Shown: positions 12,293-24,959 of the stretch, one piece after another | How the letters are laid out: each line of letters begins with the position of its first letter | Position numbering within the stretch: position 1 is the stretch's first letter | Assembly: GCF_029633865.1 (NCBI RefSeq) | Contig: NC_079216.1 | Coordinates: 60,782,232-60,846,231, forward strand | From: Lampris incognitus | Taxonomy: Eukaryota; Chordata; Actinopteri; Lampriformes; Lampridae | DNA: 64,000 bases | Direction of reading: 5' to 3' | Translations under genes and position numbers: made by a program | The notes under the pieces: model-generated | What the model saw: the letters and a program-made list of their open reading frames with translations, nothing else | Database searches by the model: none | Told to the model about the DNA's origin: nothing

Positions 12293-15200
12293 CTAGTCTT
12301 CCCACTCCATTGGCAGAAGCCAGGGGTGTGGATGACCCTGGTGATGGGATTTCGTGGGCGCAGAAGCTGGGGCGGGACCTCCGTACTTGTTCGCCGGCAC
12401 GCCCTGCTTTGTTGATGAGGAGGTCTTAGCCTGTCCCATCGAGGCTTTGGTCAGAGAGCGACCCAACTCGAGAGCTTCATCGGTCGGCCTCCCGCGAAGG
12501 ATCTGCCTGACAGTAGGGAGGGCTAGGTCGGACTTACACTCCAGGTAGCTTCTGAGGTTGAGCTCGGGGTAAACCACCTCTCTGAGTGACTGAACCAGCT
12601 GGTTCTCACTGTGGGGCTGCTTGAGCTTATGGAAGACCTGCTGCTCCAGTGTGGCAAAGCTCAGCTTATCCACATTCAGCCTCGACTTCCCCCCGTTGTG
12701 GTTGGTCTTGCTCTTCTTCTTCTGTTTGGGGTTGGCCGCTGTCCTGCTAAGCTCGCTCTTGGAGCCCTTCCACTTTTTGCCGGCGTGGGACCTCTCCGGG
12801 CCGCTTGGCAGGAGTCGGTAGAGCCCTTCGTCAGCCAGGTCCGCCAGGTCACCAACCAGAAGCTGCTGAATGATTTGCTTCCTCATGAGCGACGATGTGA
12901 CTGTAAGAGTACCGCGCAGTCCTCTGCCTGCGTCAGACACAGAGCCTGGTTAAAACAACCCGCCTCCAGGGATATCCCAGGGGTGCGTAAATATTTGGCC
13001 TACAGGCCCAGCATGCAACAGCTTTTTTCTATGATTACAAACTGAGAGAGAGAGAGGGAGCTTCTTCGGAACGTCTCTCAAGAAAGCCGGCACAAGAGGG
13101 GCCGCCACACGGCCACGTCCGAACAGAGCCGCCATTACAAAAGCACAGCCCTGTGAGAGAAGCTCTGAAAGAGGACATGCAGATTCCTAAAGTACTGCAA
13201 TGCGTGGTATTTGGGCCATGCAATTTGGTAAGAAAAAAAAAAACATTGCAAAAACTCTTCTAGGCTGCAGGATTTCTCATTACTGGGCAGTAAAGGTTAA
13301 GTAATTGGGAGTTGAAAGACAGCATGCCGTGAGGAAATAAGAAGCTCTTCTATGTGAATTTAAAGGGCAGCGCTAAAAAAAAAACAGCAATCAGGGTAAC
13401 GGCTTTACCACCGGCGAGCGAAACCAAACAAGCAACAGCCAGTGTGACGGTCATGTTTGACCCCCGCGGGGGAGGAGGGAAACACAATCACACATACCTC
13501 GTTCAAAACCCAACCCTCCAGCCCAGTTTAAAGCGGCGCAGAAAGGCCATGCAATTTGAACAATTTAAGTGGCCATTACTCTTGCACTCAATCTGAAGGC
13601 CATACTTACCTTCCTTGAAAGATACCAGGACTACTCGGTTGTCGGGGAGCTGTGGTTTTCTGTAGTTGGCGTTCAGCGGCACAGGAGCCGACTCCTGGGC
13701 ATGGGAGGAGTAGACGGCAGTGGCAAGGGCCAGAAACTGGGGGGGGGGGGGTGAGGCACAACCAAACAAACTGTGTTAAAGACCGAGAGGTTTCTTTTTC
13801 TTTAATGAACATAATCAATCGATACCTACGGCTCCACGTTACCTCGAGAGTTCCGGACCGGTCCAAAACGACGAGAAAGCCCGGACAGTGTTTACGCCCG
13901 GTGAAACTAAATAGGCCCCGTTTTAAACTGAAAAGGTCAGGGTTCCAGTACTGACGCACCTGTTTGTGGGAGACTGAAATGGGGTTCCTGAAGATTGTCC
14001 ACAGCACACTAGGGTAGCACGGCGGGGTGGTCAGCGAGCCGTCGTAGCGATAATACTCGTCCAAACGAGCGGGCAGCAGCCGCCGGATGTTGAACCCTGG
14101 CACCTGCACCTTCTGATCTGCCGGATGAGAGGCACGGTACAGTGAATTCACTGCCAACTGCGACTATTAACCGCAAGCACCGGTGATATTATTCCTAATT
14201 TAGACGAGGGTAAGGTGTAGATGGGTCCCTGAGAGCTGCGAACAGTACAGCCGTTGCTAATGAGCGAACAGAACATGAGGGTTATGATTGAAATGGGGGT
14301 AAATGACCAGTGTTAAAGAATTCTCAAGCGATGAACCATCCTGATCTGTTGCCACCAGATGCATGAAGGCTGTTCAGTGTACGAAGCCCCTATAATATAA
14401 ATCATTATCATTCATTATTTCATGGCTGTGCATAAAGGTGTTGATCCGGTCTACGCTTTACGTCACGAATTAGGATGGCAATTTGTCAAATCAAACGCTA
14501 AATATATAGGTAACCGGGACAGCAAATGCATTGCAGTTTTGTAGGGATGATACGTTGTGTAAAAACTGACATTTAACACAGATAAAAAAATTAAAAAAAA
14601 ATCACAGCTACAATTTGTTAATACTGGTGAAGACCACGTCTGCGTCGGATATGTGCGCCCTAAAACCGGAAAAGACTCCAGTGAGGTGAAATAAGAGACG
14701 GAGCTTACCCCTGTATTTGATGCCGTTGATGAATTTGAGGAACTGCTCGAAGGCTGGATTGAATTCGCCGACCTGTGTGAGAAGGCGAGGGGTCTGAGTC
14801 ACGTGCGTTCTCTGTATCGCGGTCAACTTCCCCGCTCCCCTGCCCCTCTCCCTAAGGCCTCACCTCGATCAGGACGCCCAAGACAGCGAGGCCGTCAGAT
14901 TTGTCCACAGCCATCGAAATGTTGGCATACTTGTCGGAATTGAAGTGCACAATGTGCATCTGTGGAAGGGCACAGAAGATAACGTAACACCCATATTGAG
15001 GAGAAAAGTTGTCATACAAAATCATCCGGAGCCTCATTTCAGAATATATGTGCCTTTCTCTCTTCTCCTCTATCTTAACCTTATATATTCTCTCCTCTTT
15101 ATTCCCATGTCACAAGTATAAGGTTTTACCGGGTAGCGTGCCGGTCTATTCATTGCCGACCAACATGGGGATCGGCGGTTCGAATCCCCGTGTTACCTCC

Positions 15201-18200
15201 GGCTTGGTCGGGCGTCCCTACAGACACAATCGGCCGTGTCTGCGGGTGGGAAGCCGGATGTGGGTGTATGTGTCCTGGTCGCTGCACTAGCGCCTCCTCT
15301 GGTCGGGTTGGGGCACCTGTTCGGGGTGGGGGGGGGGGAAATGGGGGGAATAGCGTGATCCTCCCACGCGCTACGTCCCCCTGGCGAAACTCCTCACTGT
15401 CAGGTGAAGAGAAGCGGCTGGCGACTCCACATGTATCAGAGGAGGCATGTGGTAGTCTGCAGCCCTCCCCGGATCGGCAGAGGGGGTGGAGCAGCGGACC
15501 GGGACGGCTCGGAAGAGTGGGGTAATTGGCCAAGTACAACTGGGGAGGGAAAAAAAAGGGGGGGGGATCCTAAATAAACTGTCTTCCCCCCTCTGAACAG
15601 TTGTTACTAAGCACGGCACCTTCTTTTCACATAGGAGTTAATTGGACTGGGAATGGCGAGCATAATGTGACGTTCAGGTGAAGACATACGGGTGAGAAGT
15701 CCGTTTCAGAAATGAGGCGGGTAAGAAACGCGGGACACACACATCATCTTTGGCCAATTACAACCCAGCGGCAGAGACCTGGCACGTCAGTTCCATTACC
15801 GATGGTGCGGCATAAGTGGGCGGTGAACCTCTGGGAGAGTCCCATGAGCCAGATGTGTCGCAATTGTATTCATGCCCATCCTGGGAAAAAAAAAAAAAGA
15901 AAAAAAAAGGGGGGGACAAATGCACCGTTTCTGGGAAATGTTCAATTTTCCATCATTCCATCCCTCAATAGGAACATGTCATCAAGGAAGAGGAAAAGAC
16001 TGTGGTTCTGGAGTCTGGAGACACTTGAAAAGATGCATACCCTCATCATGTCCGCTGACAAAGTCAGGTCAAACCACAGCACCTTAAATGTGGCGGCAGT
16101 GTTGCGGGGGAATGGTCCCGTAAAAGGACACAGGTTGTAACTCGCACCATTTCATATTCTACCCGCAGCCATTCAAATTAAATGTCAAATGACATAAAAA
16201 CGTCAACAACCAAAAAAAAAATTTTTTTTTTTTTGGGTTTGGTCTGCATGTCGAAGCAGAATGCACCCTCCAAACTGCGTAAACTGTACCGACATTACTT
16301 CCACGTATTAAAACACACTCTGTAAACTGTGCCTTCTGTGCTATCAAACCTGCCAAGCCCAGCAAGCGCCTTTTTGCACTCTCTCCCTGGTGTTCGCAGA
16401 GAGCCACTCCCCTCCAGGGGTGGTGAAAAACCCACACGTATAAAAATCCCATACCCTAATCCTGCAAAGGCCTGGCGAAGAACGAGGCACTGACACCATA
16501 TTGAGGTCGACTGAAATTACACGTCCGCCATTTGGGCTTCTGCAACCATGCAACAAAACGCACCAATTTATAAATGTCGTTCAGATGTCTGAGCGTAAAT
16601 TGCAATTTCAGGTTGGGATGACTAATCTGTCATGAAACGTGTTTATTTCCGATCCGTTGCGAGAGCTGCAATTTAGCTGCAGCCCTTATGGTTTCAAACA
16701 ACAACAGTGTGTTTAACTCTGAGCCTCTCTCCACCGATTGCCTGGTTTGGCCCCGAGAATCATTTAGATTAGAAGCGATGAAGAAAGATTAAAAGTCGCC
16801 CGCCACTTATCATATCTGTCTTCCAGCGGGCCTGCCTCGCAACCGCTCAAGTAACTTCGCGATGTTCGGTCGAGGCCTTGGCACACCGGATCAGATGCTT
16901 TGGTACGAGCGCTCAGTTGCACAGTAAAGTCAATTACACGAATAAGCAGGAAGATTCACGCTTCTGTAAGTGCCGACAGGGTGGACGCCGTGCCACAGAG
17001 TGAAGAAACCAGGGTAGGGGTATGCAGATAGGCAGCCCCTCTTGGGGGTTTTTTATTTCCCCAGCTAGAGCAGTAAGGACTACGAGCCGTGGTGAGTGTC
17101 CGCGGCTCGCCGCCGCCTCCTGCCAGTCAAACATCACCTGCTCGAGTCAAAGATCATCGACTCATTTGTGTAGACCCGGCAATCCTCTGGCGTAATGGGG
17201 AAAAGGCCAATGAGAAAACCTTTCCAGGCTGCTGTGCAGATCCATTACGCGCCAATCCTCAATTCATCCTTCTGTGTATTTATTTGTTTATTTTCAGTTT
17301 TTTCACTTTTGGTGGATTTTTAGTGTTTTGCTGTGCAAAAGCAGTAAAAATAAAAATTAATAATAAGAAATAAGAATTAAATAAGCAAGCTGAGAAAGCC
17401 CCCAATTAAAGACGAGCCTTTTTTTTTAATCTTTTTTTTTACCTCTGCTGCAAACTGCTTATTGTTCACCATGTGCTCGGAGCCCGTGGGCCTGCTGGAG
17501 GAGCCCCAGTGGAAATGGAGCTGGGCCGCCGTGTAGCGATGAGGCAGGCTGGAGATGTACATCTTTGAAGGCAGGGACACTTGCACTGCGGACAATAAAG
17601 CACAAAGTCTCCAGACAAGCGTAACCGGGCAGCGCATTGGCTTTCTTGAGGGCCGTTTATGATGTGTGAATTACGGTATCAAAAATCAACAGTTTGCATA
17701 AGGACGCTCGTGTGTACACCAGATGAAAACCTACATCCGTTTAAGCTGTCTGAGGCATGCGGAGAAACCCAGCGGGACGAGGTTTCTTCGCAGGATCTCT
17801 TGCAGCTCTGTAATTGCCTTCGAGATGCGACGGAGTGAGTGACGCGGTCGTCTTGTCATTGTCTGAATGCTTATTTTTACACCGCGGAGGGATGAAGGGA
17901 TGTCTGGATGTGAAAGAACGGCGTCAGCACACTTCAGCCACACCGGCGATGCCAGCTAATGGGGCTGGCGTCGTCGTAGCCCACCGGGCGTGCACACATA
18001 GGCGTTTGTCCAATACTTGGGACTCCACCTGACGGCAGGTGGTGAAACGGTGGCTGCTGGGTGGCAAATTATCTCGGCTGATGTCACAGCTGTTGCCGTG
18101 TTGTGATGAACGCGGGGCAGACATTACGGGCTTACAGATGCTGTCATTTAAATTCTTCATATGAAGCACTTCTTTTTTTCCGCGTCGAGTTGCGACACGC

Positions 18201-21200
18201 CTTGTGAGCTATCAGGGGAGCAAGTCTGATCAGTTCTGCCGCGCGCTGCTGAAGGCCGGTTAACCAACCTACCCTTCAATGCATTTTTTTCTCTCATCAA
18301 AACAAAGCAAAACAGCGTAACTGTAGTTCTGTACGTCATTTGCTCTCGTGCCAAGGCAATCGCCATAATTTCTGAGTCTGTGGTGCAAGGCTATTGTTGT
18401 CTATTCACTGAAAGCTAAATTGGGTTCTACTAATTAAAAATGAAAATGTGTTACCAACAGATACTAAACGCAGTTGTCGGCAATAAAATTGATTCTGGTT
18501 TCTTTTGTTACGCTACAGACGATCCGGTGGGGCAGATGACTAATCTCGGCTCTTAGTTTCCCAGACTAAACTTTGGGTGAAAGGATGGCTTAGATAATAA
18601 GAGAGCTGTTGGGGAAAATTGCTATGGTTGATGCAGAAAGAGAAGCCTCCCATCACTTTGTTTTAGATTGACTCTCGAAATTAGGCCACCAAGACAAGAA
18701 GAGACTATTTCTGAGGCATTTTAAACGCATTTTATTCTGAAATTAGCTTTATATTTAACATAGAATGCCATGGTCTCAAGCGGACTCATGGTATGCTACC
18801 TAATCTCTCGTATATGCAGCAGCAGTGTTGCATTTATGTCAGTGGCTAGTAGTGAATTCACTGTGAAAACATTTTCTGCAACTGCAACCTTCTCCTCGGA
18901 GTTGAACTCAAACTTTGCATTGGTGTATGAATAGTAAATGGCTGATTGACTACACTCACCAGAGTGTCCATTGTTTCCAAGAGTAAGCTGCTCACTGGCA
19001 GTGACGTTGTAGTTCTGAACCTCGATTGGCCGCAGCGTGGGGTCAAACCGGAGCAGCTCCGTCTTGATGTCTATCGGGGACTGGAAAGGCCCACCACAGA
19101 AAGGATAATGCTTGGCCCAGTGATGCTCTCCATCCGGTCCTGCAGCAGTATCAATATTTATCAGTAAAAGACCTTATGGACAACATTTTACCATTCTGAA
19201 TGCAATTATTTTACGGGCAACTCATTTCCACGCAGTTGTGCAGTGCTACTTCATACTGTAAGGCCCCCAAAAAGTATGTTTCTCTATTGAGGAGACAATG
19301 GGGGGGGGGGGCAAGTGAAAACATGAGATTTGACTCTGTCCTCAAACAAGGAGCACAGCGGGTGAGGTACAACGACTGCCTTTTAAATGTTAAACATCTC
19401 CAGCTTAAAGGGCAGACAGACAAAACCTGCCCTAATGTGAAGTGCAAGAGGTGGTGGCATCAAAGGCCACGTCTGGGTTTGTCCTGGCCTATAAGAAGTC
19501 ATTTATCTGTGACCAACGTGAAGTATTATTAGCCATTTGCAGCGCTAGTTGTGTGGCAGTATGGGAGAGGCCTGTGGCTTATTCCCAGCGAGCTCTTGGC
19601 TCTACTGTATCCGAGGCAGAGAGAGTGAGAAACAGACTGTTGTTTGCCGGGACAACCGGCGAGAACGCTGTCTCTTTCCAAATGAAAGGGTACTATAAAG
19701 CAAAGAACACTAAAAATGGGCAGTCTCGCCGATCAAGTCATGTAGTTAAGTACATGACCTCAGCCTGAGGGTGTCTCTCAGCAGCGTGCCTGCAAAAGCA
19801 ACGGAGCACCCTGCTCTGTCTAAATAGCACTTATCAGGTGTGCAGAAAACACTCATCACAAACCCACGTAAAGGGGGGAAACAGAAACCTCCGGGATGTT
19901 TTCCTTCAACGAGCGCATCAGTGTGCGAGGGTCCACACTTGGCCAGTCAGCTGTGACTAATGATCTCCAATAACATTTCCGGCGCACTAAGAACACCCCT
20001 GCAAGATCGGGACAACAGCTAATGCCGAATGAATAACTCGGGGGAAAGCGCTGCATGTAGCTGCGCTCACATCACTGTCATGTATTCACATTATCTATTC
20101 GCGACCCATCGGAAGAATTCCCCATTCAGTATGTGCCACATTAATGTCACATTAAATATGAATGATGCAGCACGAGGCCTCCTCCTCCTCCTCCTCCTGT
20201 CACCGCCGTCCCTTCCCGGAGAAAGTTGAATCGGTACATGACACGCATCAAGTCATCAAGAAAATCTGTTAAGTAACCGAATACTTGTTCGAGGGAAAAC
20301 CCCGAGTTCAAGCTAGGCAAAGTATTTCCATAATATGAGAGAAACTTGCCGTTATGACTATAATTACTCAGTGTCCAGTTCATTTGCTGTTTTAATTAGA
20401 GCCGGCTTGCCCTCTCATAATCACGTCAGTGGCCTGTGGTGGCTCTTCAGCGTTCTTTGGCAAAGCGGGACTCTGCTCGTATTTTCTTCCAACTTTGGCA
20501 TGGAGTTATGTAAATCTGAAACAAGAATTCCTCCACATCTTTATAGGGATTTTTTCCCCCCTCCCTTTGGAGTAATTCCTCTTACTGTGTGACTTCATAG
20601 CGACGTCAAAGTAGGTATGAATTCGGGAATCGACGAGTAGGGCGAGAAACCAAAAGCGTCATCGGTTCAGAAAAAAAAAAAATGGGTAAAAGTAGGGGGA
20701 GACGTTCCTGTTTTCTACCGTCTCCATGTTGTCGAGGTGAAGATGTGACATGACTCAGCTTTGTCCCCATCAAGTGGTACCGGCCCTTCGAGCCCGGACC
20801 ACTGGGACAAAGCTTCTCCGTGTTTTGACTGTAACTGAAGATGAAACCCACCACGCTGCACTTAGGAATAAGCCTCGGGGGGCGGGGTGGAGAGGGGGGG
20901 GGCTCTTTGTTTTTTTTTAAACATCAACTCTTTTATTCTGTTGTCATGGCAACCCGTATCACATTGACTTCCTAGTCACCGTGTTGCAATTAAACTGGCA
21001 ACAGTTGCTAGGAAGTATTTGATTTCATCTATGGGGGGCGGCTGCCCCGACGCAGGTGTAGGAAGTGTTTGTAAAAAGCAAACAGTGCAGGTTTGCATGT
21101 GTAATACGGCAAAGCTTTTTGGCTAGGCTAACTCTAGCTAATCAGGGCAACTCTTCTTTTCTTTTTTTTGTGCCATGAACATTGCAATAATTTCCTATTT

Positions 21201-23764
21201 GGAATTTTTTTTTTTTGTGTGTGCAGGGTAACGAGCTTTCCTTCAGAAAAGCTCTTAGAAATTGTTTGGAGCCAAGCCGTGTCTAGAATGATATTAATAA
21301 CAGGGTGAATCAGGCAAACTCAGCAAGTGTCATTTCTTGTACCATAATTGTTTGACCACAAATTGCTCTGCATAAAACTGAGATCAGCCTAAAAAAAAAA
21401 AAAACAAGACAAAAACAAGGCTGTCTTTCTTTCTTTTTTTTGCCTTCAGCACACTTGTGTAAAAGAATGTGCTGGCTATATCAGCAAGTCTTAAACAGAG
21501 AACATTAAATCAAGTTACACACCCCCTTTAATTAGGTTATTCAGAACCGAAAAAGTCTGGATTACCTATTTGGCTCAATTAGCTTTCGTATTGGTTTTAA
21601 CATTTTGATCTTTGAACGCATAAAGTGAAAAAAATCTGAACGACGAAAAGCAAAATTCTCAGTGAGACTCAAAGCCCGAGCCGAAAGACATCAGCTGCGG
21701 CGCTGAACTGAGTTGCACTGCAGTGTTGACATGTGGTGACAGATATGTTCTTAACTGTCCCGCTTTGAGCATGAGTCTTTATGAAGTGTGTTTCTGGGAT
21801 GATGATGAAGGGGGGAGAGAGAGGATGGGGGGGGGTCAAATGGTAATTTCCTTTTCATCCAGAAGCATTGAAACCAATACTGTTATCACGCTGGCTGTGG
21901 CTGTGGCTGGCTCCAACTGTGCACCACAACTGAATTTAATGCCCGGTTTGCTAATGTTGGTTTGAGGGTGTAATACAAGTAAGACTGGCCAAAGAAAACA
22001 ATCCAAACAAGGAAATGCACGACGAATGCAGCTACACAGGAAGCCACAAGGAAAATTAGTGGTGCTTAAGCCACTGTGGCAAGTTCAATGAATGTGATAC
22101 TCACCTTTGTATGTCCATTTGGCACCTGAAAGAGACAAGCGAAAAAATGATCATCTGAGCTTTTGCCAGACATACTGTTTGAATTTGATGTCAACTTGGT
22201 GCCAGTGTCTATAAATATCACTGCAAAAGACGGAAGACGCGCAAAAAGATGGATTTCTGAAGCAAACTCATCATCACCATCCATCCTCCTTTTTTAAATG
22301 TCTATGCATCAACGTTCATGAAAACATTCGAGACGACTGCTCTCTATTACAACTTAACATGACGATGTGTCAAGTATTTTCTCAGTCAAAATTAGAGATA
22401 CGTATCGGATACAAATAGATACAACCTATGTATCAGATACAATTATGTATACGTATTAGAGATTAAGATTAGAGATTGAGATACATATTAGATACAATTA
22501 GATACAACCTATGTATCAGATACAACTATGTATACGTATTAGAGATTAAGATTAGAGATTGAGATACATATTAGATACAATTAGATACAACCTATGTATC
22601 AGATACAATTATGTATACGCATTAGAGGTTAAGACTAGAGATTGAGATACATATTAGATACAATTTGATACAACCCACGTATCAGATACAATTATGTATA
22701 CGTATTAGAGATTAAGATTAGAGATTGAGATACGTATTAGATACAATTAGATACAACCTATGGATCAGATACAACTATGTATACGTATTAGAGATTAAGA
22801 TTAGAGATTGAGATACATATTAGATACAATTAGATACAACCTACATATCAGATACAATTATGTATACGTATTAGAGATTAAGTTTAGAGATTGAGATACA
22901 TATTAGATACAATTAGATACAACCTACGTATCAGATACAATTATGTATACGTATTAGAGATTAAGTTTAGAGATTGAGATACGTATTAGATACAACCTAT
23001 GGATCAGATACAATTATGTATACGTATTAGAGATTAAGTTTAGAGATTGAGATACGTGTTAGATACAACCTACATATCAGATACAAGTATGTATACATAT
23101 TAGAGATTAAGATTAGAGATTGAGATACATATTAGATACAATTAGATACAACCTACGTATCAGATACAATTATGTATACGCATTAGAGATTAAGTTTAGA
23201 GATTGAGATACATATTAGATACAATTAGATACAACCTATGGATCAGATACAACTATGTATACGTATTAGAGATTAAGTTTAGAGATTGAGATACATATTA
23301 GATACAATTAGATACAACCTACATATCAGATACAATTATGTATACGTATTAGAGATTAAGTTTAGAGATTGAGATACATATTAGATACAATTAGATACAA
23401 CCTATGGATCAGATACAGCTATGTATACGTATTAGAGATTAAGATACGTATTAGATACAACCTAGAAATAAGTAAAATTAGACACAAAATTAGGGCTAGA
23501 TTAGAGATAGACGACTGAGCTGGATTAAACACCTGCCTTTGAGCATCCTTCCTCTGATTCCACTCTACAACTGCCGACTCCGCTTTATTCTAAGAGCCGC
23601 TCAATTACCCGCTGATTCAACCCTAATTAAAAGCCTTAACGGCGGTCTGTCTGTCTGTCTGTCTGCCGGCGTGCCGCACGTTCCGAACGCGTCTTACCGT
23701 GCAGCACGGCGAAAAGCGCCGCCTGGATGACGGCACCGGGGGCGAAGCTGAGGAGAGTCCGCAT
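12293..23764 (-). CDS. ca12: Extracellular alpha-carbonic anhydrase, CA12/CA14 type, with a long C-terminal extension
   Basis: Zinc enzyme for reversible CO2 hydration in the secretory/extracellular space. Nine coding exons, all with AG/GT borders and consistent phases: 23698-23764, 22105-22125, 18960-19139, 17443-17585, 14864-14959, 14709-14772, 13960-14117, 13610-13736, 12293-12927 (496 aa). Residues 1-22 look like a signal peptide. The catalytic domain spans about 24-284. Zinc ligands are H113 and H115 (LHFHWG) and H139 (MHIVHF). The proton shuttle is H88 (NNGHS), T220/T221 lie in SLTTPPC, and C44/C224 form the disulfide typical of extracellular CAs. Sequons are N74 and N150. The start at 23764 is chosen because an in-frame ATG at 23881 lies too close to the TATA box. 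Residues 286-496 are basic, lack a membrane helix, and are not recognised. The CA12 name rests on domain similarity and on usp3 being the neighbour; CA14 is the main alternative. Confidence 0.9.
14960..17442 (-). other. ca12 intron 4
   Basis: This 2.5-kb intron holds one SINE of the GGGTAGCG type (15,127-15,545, opposite strand to the gene), poly-A/poly-G runs near 15,890 and 16,210, and otherwise unique-looking sequence. The smaller neighbouring introns 3 (17,586-18,959), 6 (14,118-14,708) and 8 (12,928-13,609) show no recognised element. Confidence 0.5.
15127..15545 (+). mobile_element. SINE type C, copy 2 (in ca12 intron 4)
   Basis: Plus-strand copy, opposite to the host gene, from the head at 15,129 (GGGTAGCGTGCCGG) to the GTAATTGGCCAAGTACAA tail near 15,540. 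It has a G-rich middle (15,321-15,350). Confidence 0.75.
19140..22104 (-). other. ca12 intron 2
   Basis: Nearly 3 kb between the 21-base exon 2 and exon 3. I see mononucleotide runs (G tracts near 19,300 and 20,880, A/T tracts near 20,670 and 21,390) and a short (CTC)n near 20,180, but no further exon, RNA gene or recognisable mobile element. Confidence 0.5.
22390..23475. repeat. 83-bp minisatellite array in ca12 intron 1
   Basis: About 13 tandem copies of an AT-rich 83-bp unit, measured from the recurring ACAACC: 22421, 22504, 22587, 22670, 22753, 22836, 22919, 22992, 23065, 23148, 23231, 23314, 23397, with a shorter last copy at 23457. Two units (starting 22919 and 22992) are 73 bp because a TAGATACAAT block is missing. 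The copies are very alike, so the array is young or homogenised. A three-unit higher-order pattern is described under findings. Confidence 0.95.
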
Positions 23765-24110
23765 CTCGTTCGCTTCACCGCGTCTCGGCCCTGCCTGCCT
23801 GCCTGCCTGCCTGCCGCACGTGAACGTAAGACGCCGGAGAGAGCGGAAACTTGGAAGGGGCGCGCGCGCGCCGGCATCCAAACCGGCCGCTTTTATAGTA
23901 AAATCCCGTCAGGCTCGCGGTGGCTGCCGCTGACGTCACGGCCACAACAGAGCCGGCCTCCGGGACCGGCAGAGCGGCGGAGGACTCCTCGGGAGTTTAC
24001 TCGCCGAGCGCAACCCCCCCCCAACCCCCCCAACCCGAGACCCGCCGCGCACGCGCACGTGCACGCGCCGCGGCTATACGAACCAACCGTCGGCTGTTTG
24101 GTGGCGCGCG
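23640..24110. promoter_or_regulatory. CpG-rich region over ca12 exon 1
   Basis: This stretch is much richer in CG dinucleotides than its neighbours, with runs such as CGCGCGCGCG near 23,860 and CGCACGCGCACGTG near 24,050. It covers exon 1, the 5' UTR and the proximal promoter of the carbonic anhydrase gene. It also holds short tetranucleotide runs, (CTGT)n at 23,646-23,665 and (CTGC)n at 23,790-23,815. Confidence 0.5.
23891..23938 (-). promoter_or_regulatory. ca12 core promoter: TATA box plus CRE
   Basis: On the minus strand CTATAAAA occupies 23898-23891, about 127 bases upstream of the ca12 ATG. A perfect palindromic cAMP-response element, TGACGTCA, lies at 23931-23938, about 33 bases further upstream. 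This predicts a start site near 23,865. The surrounding 23,640-24,110 is CpG-rich. The motifs are seen; promoter use is inferred. Confidence 0.6.
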
Positions 24111-24859
24111 GTTTTTTAATTATTTATTTATCTATTGATTTCTTCTTCTTTGCGGCTTTCGAGTCGGCAGAGTACCGCCGTCCCCACCATTTCTGTTTGC
24201 TTTATTTTCGATTGTAAACATTTTTGGAAATAAAAAAAAATAAATGTATAGACCCCATGTCTTCCCGAGCCTGACTTCTGACGCCAAAGGTGAATCTGTA
24301 ACGTTGTGGCGGTTGGAAGCTGAAACCACACCGGATAAAGTCTCTAAAGTGGGTGACAGTCGGAGGAATCTGACTCGTTTCACCTGCGCTGCAGCATCCG
24401 CATTCCGGCACCGGGCAGCACGGGGTGATTGACAGGCACAGCTCGCGCGGCGCAGTCACAGCACGCCAGCGGTCAAACCCGATGCAACTTAAATAAACAG
24501 CGTTTGGGACCTAATGAGGTTTCAGCAAAGGAGGGGTGGGTGGGTGGGTGGGGGGGTGAGGGCAGAACAAGTGCCTTCGTGTTGCATATTGAATATTGCA
24601 CCGTTCAACTTTTATTATCACGGGGTCTTTATTATTTAGGTGAACCTTACTTTATTCCAATGTGTTGACAGCGCCTTTTCACACAAAGAAGCCCCCCCCC
24701 ACCCAGATAGTTGGTTGAACACATAACCGCATGGATCTGCATAGCCTACTAGCTTCCCCATCCATCACCTTTTAACAACACCATGCCATTCAGCTTTCTT
24801 TGAACAACTTTTACCATTTCCCATGTCTATCTATTATTATCCTGCATTGCGTCCAAGCT

Positions 24860-24860
<1 letters not shown>

Positions 24861-24950
<90 letters not shown>

Positions 24951-24959
24951 CTCTCTCTC
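24861..24959. repeat. (CT)n microsatellite, about 49 units
   Basis: Nearly perfect CT repeat with one G interruption at 24,949. Pure homopurine-homopyrimidine tracts of this length can form triplex (H-DNA). Confidence 0.95.

Noticed and set aside
12611-13045. 144-aa open frame on the plus strand over the last ca12 exon
   Set aside because: It is the antisense shadow of a real coding exon with no splice or homology support.
22390-23475. CRISPR-like array
   Set aside because: The unit is tandem without unique spacers and lies in a vertebrate intron.
23636-23881. Longer ca12 N-terminus starting at 23,881
   Set aside because: That ATG lies only about 10 bases below the TATA box, upstream of the expected start site, and it would bury the signal peptide behind an Arg-rich stretch.
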